Virus record (IMG/VR): IMGVR_UViG_3300044796_000119
Location: 1-31,308 of that record
DNA from: a virus
Reading direction: 5' to 3' (one strand)
DNA length: 31,308 nucleotides
Below are positions 7,516 to 13,209 of the stretch, piece by piece. Numbering within the stretch: the stretch's first letter is position 1; every line of letters starts with the position of its first letter. Under the pieces are notes generated by a model. That model worked only from the letters and a program-made list of their open reading frames with translations, did not search any database and was not told where the DNA came from. Both the position numbers and the translations under genes were made by a program.

Positions 7516-8574
7516 ATGGGTCACAAGAGAAAGAACAAGGCGCGGAAATATGCGGCGGGCGACGGTGCAGGCGTTAGCGTTTGGAAAAGCGCGAAGGAAA
7601 GCGCGCGCGCGTTTGTAGATGGTTTCACTGGCAAAGACCTGAACAGTAAGGATGCCAAGGCGCTCTCTGGCGTCAAGGGCGGCAAAGGTCATTCCGCTTA
7701 TCACTGCCACACAGGACCGGTTAAGATCGGCGCCTATCGTGACATGGAACTATGGGCAGGGGCGCGTGCGGAAAAGTGGGGCGCCAAAGATGGCGCTTGG
7801 GCATTGGTTATTGACTTAACGGGATTAAGCCATGGACCTTTTGTGTCAGTCTCGCCCGAGGCGGACAGGTTAATGGGCGGCAAGTTTCGCCCGCGGGAGC
7901 GCGAGCCGTTCATTTCAATCGACTGGCCAGACGGAGGCGTACCGTGGCAGTTAGGGCAAAGCGACTGGGAAAGCCTTGTCGCGGCGCTTGGCGAAATCAA
8001 TGGCAAAGTCTTTGTGCATTGCCTCGGAGGCCATGGCCGTACGGGAACGGCTATCAGCATTCTCGCAACCAAAATGGGGATGGTCCCAGAAGGGGACGAT
8101 CCCGTCCAGTGGTTACGGAAACGCTATTGCGAAGATGCCGTGGAGACAAACGGCCAGATCAAATACATTGAGCGTATCACGGGCCGACAGGTGCTTGAAC
8201 GTGCTAGCGATCTATACAAATACGGAGAATATGCCGAGTATGGCAAGTGGGACAGTGCGGAGCAAAAGTGGGTTGACGCTACCAAGCCCGCGCAAACGGC
8301 TTTGCCTCTTGGACCTGCGCCCGTTGGAAACATCGCCGCCAATACAACCATACTTGGCCCGCGCGTTGGGCAACCGATTAACAATGAGCTTTGGACGTTC
8401 ATGCAGGAAGGCAAGTACAAAGTCTATCGCGAGGGTAAAGCCTTCATCGTCTCGACAAACGCGGCCGGCGACATAACCGACACGCGCGAGATTGACAAGG
8501 CGACGGCGGGATATGACCCAAAGCCGCTAGTGGGCGGATACGTGGCAACAGAAGGAAACCCGAGTGATGATTAA
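7516..8574 (+). CDS. Protein tyrosine phosphatase-like protein
   Basis: This 352-aa protein has both hallmarks of cysteine-dependent protein tyrosine phosphatases. The P-loop HCLGGHGRTG fits HCx5R with nucleophile Cys169 and Arg175. The WPD-loop segment DWPDGGVP has general acid Asp139, about 30 residues before the Cys, as in classical PTPs. The first 60 residues are Lys-rich. After residue 220 there is an unrecognised C-terminal region with YGEYAEYGKW and a later beta-rich part. The ATG at 7516 is chosen because GGAGG lies upstream and the previous gene ends at 7508. The likely reaction is removal of phosphate from protein Tyr (or Ser/Thr) or another phosphomonoester; the target is unknown. 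Confidence 0.85.
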   Translation: MGHKRKNKARKYAAGDGAGVSVWKSAKESARAFVDGFTGKDLNSKDAKALSGVKGGKGHSAYHCHTGPVKIGAYRDMELWAGARAEKWGAKDGAWALVIDLTGLSHGPFVSVSPEADRLMGGKFRPREREPFISIDWPDGGVPWQLGQSDWESLVAALGEINGKVFVHCLGGHGRTGTAISILATKMGMVPEGDDPVQWLRKRYCEDAVETNGQIKYIERITGRQVLERASDLYKYGEYAEYGKWDSAEQKWVDATKPAQTALPLGPAPVGNIAANTTILGPRVGQPINNELWTFMQEGKYKVYREGKAFIVSTNAAGDITDTREIDKATAGYDPKPLVGGYVATEGNPSDD

Positions 8575-8782
8575 CCAAAAGCTAGACGGCATCCTTTGCA
8601 CGCTGCGCGATGCCGTGACTAACACAACCGACGCGGCACGCGTGTTTGACGCGCTGGCGCAATTGTCGGACGAGATAGGAGCGCGGCGCCAAGACGCGGG
8701 CGCGCGAGTGCTGGCAGGCAAGTGGTACGATATCGCGGCTATGTCGCGCATCATTGCCATGAACGCGCGCCAGGAGGGTTAA
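8567..8782 (+). CDS. Small hypothetical helical protein
   Basis: This 71-aa protein is almost all helix, with the pattern LDGILCTLRDAVTNTTDAARVFDALAQL. It overlaps the end of the phosphatase gene by 8 bases. A GTG at 8564 just before the ATG is an alternative start; GAAGGA lies upstream of both. No family is recognised. Spacing to the next gene is 3 nt, so it belongs to the early operon. Confidence 0.65.
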   Translation: MINQKLDGILCTLRDAVTNTTDAARVFDALAQLSDEIGARRQDAGARVLAGKWYDIAAMSRIIAMNARQEG

Positions 8783-8785
8783 ACC

Positions 8786-9025
8786 GTGACCGTGGCCTAT
8801 GTGCAGCATGCTCCAGAGACCGAAGGCGCAATCGAGCAAAGCCCGCTTTACAAAAAGGGTTACGTTGAAGGCTATGACGATGCGCAGTGGTGGCGCTGGG
8901 GAAATCTTTTGGCCCGGCTATTGCCAACAGAACGCACGATGCCATATTGGCAGGGTTATGCAGCCGGCCAAGAGGAATATGAGTTTCAGAACGCTAACCC
9001 AACAGACCGGGAGAACAAGACATGA
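8786..9025 (+). CDS. Small hypothetical protein, aromatic-rich
   Basis: This 79-aa protein starts at a GTG preceded by a strong AGGAGGG (8772-8778). The product is Tyr/Trp-rich (YKKGYVEGYDDAQWWRWG, then YWQGYAAGQEEYEFQ) with two similar G-Y-x-x-G units, perhaps an internal repeat. Function unknown. The stop overlaps the next start (ATGA). Confidence 0.65.
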   Translation: MTVAYVQHAPETEGAIEQSPLYKKGYVEGYDDAQWWRWGNLLARLLPTERTMPYWQGYAAGQEEYEFQNANPTDRENKT

Positions 9026-9429
9026 CGCCAGCACTTGGGCAGACCAAAGCCAAAGACTTTACGCCAGCGGGCTTGCGTGTCGAAGGATCATTCGAGAATG
9101 ATCGCAACGCGGACGCGCGCGAGCTTTTCAAAGACATTTTGCGCGAAGTTTACAACGTCAAAGACGTAATCATTGCGCACCATTTGGTCTATGTCGTGGA
9201 GGAAAAGCGCGACGGTTTCAATTACCAGATTGTTGAGGAAGTCCCAAGCGCGGATGCGTTGATCTTTGATCATGGTGTCGCGCGCAAGCTTTGGGGCGGA
9301 CAATGGCGCACGCACCTAACGCGCTTGGCTTGCGAGCCATGCGAGACGCGGGACGCGTTGCTGGCGAGCATGTACTACGGCCGAGCGGCTCGCGGCGAGA
9401 ATATTTCAACGAAGGGATTGGGAAAATGA
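9022..9429 (+). CDS. Hypothetical protein
   Basis: This 135-aa protein starts at an ATGA overlap with the previous gene. It has a mixed alpha/beta pattern with a charged N-terminus, a helix ADARELFKDILREVY and beta strands VKDVIIAHHLVYVV. It contains the pair CEPCE near residue 106 but no second Cys pair, so a zinc ribbon is not supported. No family recognised. Confidence 0.65.
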   Translation: MTPALGQTKAKDFTPAGLRVEGSFENDRNADARELFKDILREVYNVKDVIIAHHLVYVVEEKRDGFNYQIVEEVPSADALIFDHGVARKLWGGQWRTHLTRLACEPCETRDALLASMYYGRAARGENISTKGLGK

Positions 9430-9653
9430 AATGGCGCCTTACCTATGGAGACTATGAGGCCGCGCGCTCTGACGGAGGATGGCTTCGCGTGTGGCGCACG
9501 GATACGGGTTGGGCATACTCGGTTATGCTGCCCACCAATGAGCCGGCATCATTTGGCACTCGCTTTCCGACGCATGACGCGGCGATAGAAGCCGCAGAGC
9601 GCGCTAACGAAAGAGCAGGGGACCACAATGGCAGAGTTCACAATTACGGTTGA
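9426..9653 (+). CDS. Small hypothetical protein
   Basis: This 75-aa protein starts MKWRLTYGDYEAAR at the ATG overlapping the previous stop. The N-terminal half reads as beta strands (WLRVWRTDTGWAYSVML) and the C-terminus as a helix (DAAIEAAERANERA). The frame is open further upstream, but that part overlaps the previous gene and lacks a binding site. Function unknown. Confidence 0.6.
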   Translation: MKWRLTYGDYEAARSDGGWLRVWRTDTGWAYSVMLPTNEPASFGTRFPTHDAAIEAAERANERAGDHNGRVHNYG

Positions 9654-10044
9654 GGCGGAAGGGAATCGGTTTACCCTAAGCCCTGAGCAGCTAGAGCGCC
9701 TCTCAGACGAGGCCAACGCGTTAGTGGTGACAGGGCGTCCTAAGCCCTTTCACCACGTTGCACGGGGCTTGCGCGATCATTGGATAGGGTGCCTTTGGTA
9801 TATGGCAGAAAGCTGCGCTCAGGTTCTTGACGGCTCACCGCTATTGTCACACGTTATCCCGCTTAGCGTGGCCGTTTGCGTGCCGTTTGTCGTGTACTAT
9901 GGGCGACACCACGTGGGGCGGTTGATGCGGCCGCGCGCACTGCTGGCGAGGCCGCAAGGGCTTGTAGCGTGGCATCATCTAATCCCGTCGCCTTTGCTAC
10001 ATCATCGCTCGACGCGCCAGAGGCGATCAATTCGCGCATCTTGA
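9628..10044 (+). CDS. Small protein with membrane segment; 3' end doubtful
   Basis: The ATG at 9628 follows AGGGGA and overlaps the previous gene. The first 75 residues look coding (AEFTITVEAEGNRFTLSPEQ, a beta hairpin plus helix), followed by a hydrophobic segment IPLSVAVCVPFVVYYG near residues 78-93. The last 45 residues are Arg/His-rich with shadow-like composition and lie opposite the minus-strand gene 9863-10144. The two genes may truly overlap tail to tail, or the 3' part of this frame is only the complement of the other gene. Confidence 0.45.
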   Translation: MAEFTITVEAEGNRFTLSPEQLERLSDEANALVVTGRPKPFHHVARGLRDHWIGCLWYMAESCAQVLDGSPLLSHVIPLSVAVCVPFVVYYGRHHVGRLMRPRALLARPQGLVAWHHLIPSPLLHHRSTRQRRSIRAS

Positions 10045-10144
10045 CCAATTGCGCTCGGATATCTCCCGCCGTAACCGCGCGAGCGGCGGGGGACGGGAGA
10101 CGGTGCCCGCAAGCGGGACATGAAATGTGATAGGACTTGGACAT
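9863..10144 (-). CDS. Putative small DNA-binding regulator
   Basis: This 93-aa minus-strand gene sits alone inside the plus-strand block. The N-terminus has a CPACGHRL metal-knuckle-like pair (only one CxxC). Residues 38-65 (IASGASSDDVAKATGLDDAT...) read as a helix-turn-helix of the type A-x(3)-G-[LIV]. The tail is Arg/Lys-rich. The ATG at 10144 is chosen because a perfect TATAAT lies 6 nt upstream, implying a leaderless transcript as known for lambda cI from PRM. It is divergent from the promoter near 10.5 kb and adjacent to many dyads, so an autoregulatory repressor is a reasonable guess. Confidence 0.55.
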   Translation of the reverse strand: MSKSYHISCPACGHRLPSPAARAVTAGDIRAQLVKMRELIASGASSDDVAKATGLDDATLQALAASPAVRAAASTAPRGVAHSTRQTARKRPR

Positions 10145-10156
10145 GGGGAGATTATA
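10145..10156 (-). promoter_or_regulatory. Consensus -10 box 6 nt before the start codon
   Basis: The minus strand reads TATAAT, CTCCCC, ATG, with the hexamer at 10156-10151. No good -35 hexamer is seen at 16-18 nt, so an activator may be needed. The layout is nearly identical to that at terS (TATATT, CTCCGC, ATG). Confidence 0.5.
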
Positions 10157-10296
10157 CACGCGCGAGGGGCCGATTAACAGGCGCGCGCGAAGGGTTTGGT
10201 TCACAGATGTTTACAGATTTGGCCGTTGCGCCATTTATCCGTTTAGGCCATTTGTCATTGACTATTCTTCCAGGAGAGGGAGGCCCCTTCTCTTCC

Positions 10297-10328
10297 TATA
10301 GTAGTATTTCTATATAGATTTATATATG
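10297..10328. other. AT-rich tract
   Basis: About 32 bp are nearly free of G and C (CTATATAGATTTATATATG and flanks) in an otherwise GC-rich genome. It lies inside the 27-bp inverted repeat and could be a duplex-unwinding element. Confidence 0.45.
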
Positions 10329-10333
10329 TCCAA

Positions 10334-10361
10334 GGGGGGTTAGAGGGGGAAGGGGAGGGGG
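10334..10361 (+). other. G-quadruplex-type G-run tract
   Basis: Four guanine runs of 6, 5, 4 and 5 bases (10334-10339, 10345-10349, 10352-10355, 10357-10361) are separated by loops of 5, 2 and 1 nt. This meets the usual sequence rule for an intramolecular quadruplex on the plus strand. It lies directly after the AT-rich tract. Confidence 0.5.
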
Positions 10362-10460
10362 TGCCCGTTTGTCGGCGAGATAGTCAATGATAAATATGAT
10401 AAACGGCTCAACGTAAATTGCGAAAGTGCCTGCAATGCTTAGGTTTTGTGAAACGGTTAC

Positions 10461-10519
10461 AACGCGTCAATCCTCAACATGGGGTGACCCCTTGGAAAAC
10501 TCTCGACGCGTTCTATATA
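10461..10519 (+). promoter_or_regulatory. Promoter inside a nested dyad
   Basis: A sigma-70-like promoter, TTGGAA (10492-10497), 16-nt spacer and TATATA (10514-10519), precedes the gene at 10546. Around it AACGCGTC (10461-10468) and GACGCGTT (10505-10512) form perfect inverted arms, and GGGGTGACCCC (10481-10491) lies at their exact centre. The outer arm touches the -10 box and the inner palindrome abuts the -35 box, so this looks like an operator. Confidence 0.5.
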
Positions 10520-10545
10520 ACACCATGCAATCAACGGAGGACGCT

Positions 10546-10860
10546 ATGACGGTCTATCGCATCATTGTCCCGCTTGAAAAGGACGGTTCGCCAGAAGTGG
10601 CGCACCACGTAGCCAATGAGCTTGTGAAGCGGTTTGGAGGTGTGACCGAGTTCATGGGGATGGGCTTGTGGAAGCCGGGCGATCTTGACGTTATGGATGA
10701 TCGAATTGTCGTTTTCGAGGCCGCGCGCTTTGACAGCGACCCTATCAAGGCAAGCGGAGATTGGGCTTTCATGCAAGGGATTGCGCGTCACGTAAAGGCG
10801 CAGCTTTCCGAGGAAGCCGTTTACATTTCGCATCGGCCCGAGGGAGCGGAATTAGTTTGA
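10546..10860 (+). CDS. Hypothetical protein, first gene after promoter
   Basis: This 104-aa protein starts at MTVYRIIVPLEKDGS, with GGAGG at 10536-10540 spaced 5 nt from the ATG. Upstream in-frame codons overlap the promoter and are not used. The alpha/beta pattern (YRIIVPLEKD, helix HHVANELVKRFGG, then strands and a final helix) fits a small ferredoxin-like or ACT-like fold. Function unknown. The stop TGA overlaps the next start. Confidence 0.7.
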   Translation: MTVYRIIVPLEKDGSPEVAHHVANELVKRFGGVTEFMGMGLWKPGDLDVMDDRIVVFEAARFDSDPIKASGDWAFMQGIARHVKAQLSEEAVYISHRPEGAELV

Positions 10861-10949
10861 TGCTCCCGCACTTTTGGCACATATTCGCGCTTGTCATGGC
10901 CGTGGGCGCAACAGGTGTTGCTCTTGGTTGGGCGCTGGATGGAGAATAG
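10860..10949 (+). CDS. 29-aa single-span membrane peptide
   Basis: The ATG at 10860 overlaps the previous stop (TGATG), so translation is probably coupled. The product MLPHFWHIFALVMAVGATG...DGE is one hydrophobic helix (residues 5-25) with an acidic end. It is below the usual length limit of gene callers. Role unknown; small phage membrane peptides often act on host envelope proteins, but nothing here shows that. Confidence 0.5.
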   Translation: MLPHFWHIFALVMAVGATGVALGWALDGE

Positions 10950-10950
10950 C

Positions 10951-11181
10951 ATGGCACAGTACCGGACGAGGGTTTTCTATACGGACGAGGACAACTTGCC
11001 GAACGCGGTAACGCGCCTTATCCAGGCGGATAACATAGAGGCCGCCTTGGACCGCGTTCTGTACGAAGTTCACCCGTTCATTCGAGAGCATTGGGTAAAG
11101 ACGCAGGCGGTTGTCTACCCGAACCACTTCAACGGTGGCAGCATTGTCACCACGCGGGAGCGGAACCGTGAACGTTATTAA
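10951..11181 (+). CDS. Small hypothetical protein
   Basis: This 76-aa protein starts at MAQYRTRVFYTDEDN directly after the micro-gene, with GGAG nine bases upstream. It has a strand-helix-strand pattern, with a helix TRLIQADNIEAALDRVLYEV and a basic C-terminal end. Function unknown. The end overlaps the start of the next, exported protein. Confidence 0.65.
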   Translation: MAQYRTRVFYTDEDNLPNAVTRLIQADNIEAALDRVLYEVHPFIREHWVKTQAVVYPNHFNGGSIVTTRERNRERY

Positions 11182-11485
11182 GGCCAGCGCGGTTATCCTT
11201 GCATTGCTGGCGCCCGTTGTTAACGTGAACGCGCAACCCTTGAAATGCGACACTCTCGACGCTATATTAGCACAGGTTCACGATAAGCAAGGGCAAGACG
11301 CGGTGTTTATTGGCGACCTTCCACATGAGAGGCGGCTGTTAATCACTGGCAACGCGGATGATCAAGGTGCGTACACGTTGATCGAAATAGACGACGACGA
11401 CCCCACTGCGATAACCGCCTGTATAGTGGGGACAGGCTACAACGCGCGAACCGAGCCCATGCCGCACAATGGCCGGCCCGGTTGA
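11168..11485 (+). CDS. Exported hypothetical protein
   Basis: This 105-aa product starts at GTG 11168 (GGGAG upstream). It begins with a signal peptide (MNVIKASAVILALLAPVV, likely cut after Ala22 in NVNA-QP). The mature part of about 83 residues has two Cys, one near its start (LKCDTL) and one near the end (TACIVG), which could form a disulfide in the periplasm. It has an acidic IEIDDDDPT stretch. It lies directly before a second exported protein of similar design. No family recognised. Confidence 0.65.
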   Translation: MNVIKASAVILALLAPVVNVNAQPLKCDTLDAILAQVHDKQGQDAVFIGDLPHERRLLITGNADDQGAYTLIEIDDDDPTAITACIVGTGYNARTEPMPHNGRPG

Positions 11486-11496
11486 AAGGAAAGGCA

Positions 11497-11886
11497 ATGA
11501 AGAAGTTTCTTGCGACGGTCGCGGCGGTGGCACTGTTAGGCGTTTCCCCGCTTGCCAAGGCCGGCCCCGCTTGCCCCACAGGCTCCGATAGCAAGAGCGC
11601 CATTGAAACCTATGCGAAGACGTTTGCGGGCGAAATGGGCTTTAAGTTGTCAATCGACCCGCTGACCTGGGAACAGGCCGGACGAGTGCTGGCGCAGATG
11701 GAGAAGGATATTGGCCCGCCGCCGGCACATAGTCAGGTTGTCTCGGGCGAAGTGTTCATTTACCGTCACGCGAACGGGGAGGAAGTGGGCGCCGACATTG
11801 CTTTTTTTGACAAGGCCGATTGCAGCAATCTCAGTGGACAAGTGGGCGCTAAGAATTTGCCCACCTATGAGAAGCTGTGGCAGTAA
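11497..11886 (+). CDS. Exported hypothetical protein
   Basis: This 129-aa product with AAAGGAAAGG before the ATG at 11497 has a classical signal peptide MKKFLATVAAVALLGVSPLA, with AKA-G as a clear signal peptidase I site (after residue 22). The mature 107 residues contain two Cys (GPACPTG near the start, KADCSNL near the end). The helix/strand pattern has a VFIYRHANGEEV strand pair. Together with the gene before it, it forms a pair of periplasmic proteins; phage roles of such proteins include superinfection exclusion and lysis control, but this is inference. Confidence 0.7.
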   Translation: MKKFLATVAAVALLGVSPLAKAGPACPTGSDSKSAIETYAKTFAGEMGFKLSIDPLTWEQAGRVLAQMEKDIGPPPAHSQVVSGEVFIYRHANGEEVGADIAFFDKADCSNLSGQVGAKNLPTYEKLWQ

Positions 11887-11893
11887 CACTCTC

Positions 11894-11944
11894 GCGTCCT
11901 TGTTGGGTAGAGCGGTTGAAATCCGCCAAACCGTTCCAGGACGC
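11894..11944 (+). other. tRNA-like fold or tRNA remnant
   Basis: GCGTCCT (11894-11900) pairs perfectly with AGGACGC (11938-11944) like a 7-bp acceptor stem. Inside are TTGGGTAGAGC, the usual 3' half of a tRNA D-arm, and GCGG-TTGAAAT-CCGC with a 7-nt loop showing U33 and a GAA (Phe) triplet. The 5' half of the D-stem and a T-arm are missing and the whole is only 51 nt, so it is not a working standard tRNA. Confidence 0.25.
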
Positions 11945-11965
11945 AGCGTAGGCTAGGCTACGAAA

Positions 11966-11997
11966 ACGGGAGCGTGCGGCACCACCGCGCCTCCCGT
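11966..11997. terminator. GC hairpin in the 11.9-12.0 kb gap
   Basis: ACGGGAG (11966-11972) pairs with CTCCCGT (11991-11997), with further inner pairs. No T-run follows on the plus strand. On the minus strand TTTT follows, but no minus gene ends here. It may be a weak or factor-dependent terminator after the exported-protein pair. A smaller CGTAG/CTACG hairpin lies just upstream. Confidence 0.3.
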
Positions 11998-12019
11998 CCT
12001 ATGCACCATGGAGAACACA

Positions 12020-12262
12020 ATGGAACCAGTCGAAATTCGCCCGCGCCAGTTCTCAGGCTCGCAATATTCGCCAGTGGGGCCAACATGGGCTTATGCGGGG
12101 CCATACCACAAACGCAAGCGTGGCTCGATGACCAGCGCAGGCGGCAAAAATAGTGGTGGTGCCAAGCGCGTAGGCCGCACACGGTTTCTGGCCGTAGTAC
12201 GCGCAGCGCTCGCGCAGTCCATGGCCGGGCGCCGCTTCAACCTTTGGGATGGCATATCGTGA
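12020..12262 (+). CDS. Small basic hypothetical protein
   Basis: This 80-aa protein starts at MEPVEIRPRQFSGSQYSP, because GGAGAACACA lies right before the ATG at 12020; an ATG at 12008 is an alternative. The protein is rich in Arg, Lys, Gly and Ser, with a middle KRKRGS...GGKNSGGAKRVGRTR that could bind nucleic acid. It ends in an aromatic RRFNLWDG. Function unknown. The stop overlaps the next GTG start. Confidence 0.55.
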   Translation: MEPVEIRPRQFSGSQYSPVGPTWAYAGPYHKRKRGSMTSAGGKNSGGAKRVGRTRFLAVVRAALAQSMAGRRFNLWDGIS

Positions 12263-12564
12263 CCAAGCACAAACCGACAAAGACCCAAGAGGACTATTTG
12301 GACGCGGCGATGAAGTTGCCAGTCGGAGAAGGCGTTACACTCTATTTCGAGAGCGAAGACGACGCGCATTCGTATCGGTTTCGGCTCTACGCCACCATTA
12401 ACCGCGCCCGTGAAATCATGCGCACGACCCTTCCAAGCGGCGATACGCAGTGGGGAAAATCTCCGTGGGAGCCTCTTGTAATTTCACGCAAGGGCAACCA
12501 GTTGATTATCAAACGCACATTGCGGGCAGGCGGCCCGCGTATGATGAAAGTGGGCAAAGTATGA
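12259..12564 (+). CDS. Hypothetical protein
   Basis: This 101-aa protein has a GTG start at 12259 overlapping the previous stop (GTGA). Basic N-terminus, then helix QEDYLDAAMKLP, then strand pairs (VTLYFESEDDAHSYRFRLYA) and a C-terminal PLVISRKGNQLIIKRT strand pair. The pattern is of a small alpha/beta protein; no family recognised. Overlaps the next gene by 4 bases. Confidence 0.6.
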   Translation: MTKHKPTKTQEDYLDAAMKLPVGEGVTLYFESEDDAHSYRFRLYATINRAREIMRTTLPSGDTQWGKSPWEPLVISRKGNQLIIKRTLRAGGPRMMKVGKV

Positions 12565-12974
12565 ACGGCATTCCAACGATGGACAACCTCGACGCGTTCA
12601 AACAGTGGTTTCAGACTGCCGTCCCAGGTTCGCGGTTTATGTACCATGTCGGGAACCTCGCCGCTGATCGAATGCACATAATCTATGAGAACGTGAACGG
12701 CAAACGCATCGCGCGCGAAATCAAGATCAAGCACGTTGACGAGAACGCGTCGGCTGTGCTGGACCTAGCCGAAGACGGAAAACTGTTTCTGTTTCAGGTG
12801 CGGGTGCTGCCCGAGATCGCGGACCCGAACACTGGCCAGTCACGCTCGCGCGGCGTTTTTGCGTACTATGCGATGAAGGCCCTTACAAAGCGTGCTCGCG
12901 GGGTTATGGCGCAACAGGTTCGCAGGCTTGGAGTTGAAAGGCTGGGATATGACAACCAATACATCAACATCTGA
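12561..12974 (+). CDS. Hypothetical protein
   Basis: This 137-aa protein starts at MNGIPTMDNLDAFKQWFQ by ATGA overlap. A helix is followed by GSRFMYHVGNLAADR, beta strands in the middle (AREIKIKHVDENASAVLDLA, KLFLFQVRVLPE) and a basic helix KALTKRARGVMAQQVRR. The G-S-x-F-x-Y-H-x-G-x-L segment recurs in small phage proteins of unknown function, from memory. The last 26 bases overlap the next gene. Confidence 0.6.
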   Translation: MNGIPTMDNLDAFKQWFQTAVPGSRFMYHVGNLAADRMHIIYENVNGKRIAREIKIKHVDENASAVLDLAEDGKLFLFQVRVLPEIADPNTGQSRSRGVFAYYAMKALTKRARGVMAQQVRRLGVERLGYDNQYINI

Positions 12975-13209
12975 AAAGCCCAAGGCGGTTCGCAAGCCAA
13001 AGCCGCTTGACCCACCGTTGCAAGCGATTATGGACGAGATCGCGGCTTTGCCGTCGCTCGACGGGCTAATGTTTGCCAACCCGCACAAACAGGCAAAGCG
13101 TGGACCTGAGCGCGAGGCCCTTGTGCGCCACATGCGCCTTGACCGGGCGCGCTGGCAGTACAAGAGCGATAAGCGCGAGGCCCGTAAAGAGGAAAAGGAA
13201 AACGCATGA
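12949..13209 (+). CDS. Small basic helical protein
   Basis: This 86-aa protein starts at MTTNTSTSEKPKAVRKPKP. The N-terminal 25 residues are Lys/Pro-rich and likely disordered. The C-terminal part is a strongly charged helix (ALVRHMRLDRARWQYKSDKR). Function unknown; a nucleic-acid-binding role is possible on charge alone. Confidence 0.55.
   Translation: MTTNTSTSEKPKAVRKPKPLDPPLQAIMDEIAALPSLDGLMFANPHKQAKRGPEREALVRHMRLDRARWQYKSDKREARKEEKENA

Larger units (their letters stand above)
10239..10406. repeat. 27-bp inverted repeat, 22/27 identical
   Basis: The left arm 10239-10265 and the right arm 10380-10406 are reverse complements at 22 of 27 positions, including an 11-bp perfect core TCATTGACTAT and a 7-bp CCGTTTA. 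The arms enclose 114 bp and carry the GACTAT hexamer found four times near 5.6-5.8 kb. Confidence 0.65.
10157..10460. promoter_or_regulatory. Second control region, candidate origin
   Basis: This is about 300 bp without a convincing gene. It contains a 27-bp inverted repeat whose arms enclose an AT-rich tract and a run of guanine blocks, and AAACGG direct repeats 50 bp apart (AAACGGCTCAACG at 10401-10413 and AAACGGTTACAACG at 10451-10464). This combination is more typical of a replication origin or of a partition or control site than of a coding region. Confidence 0.5.
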
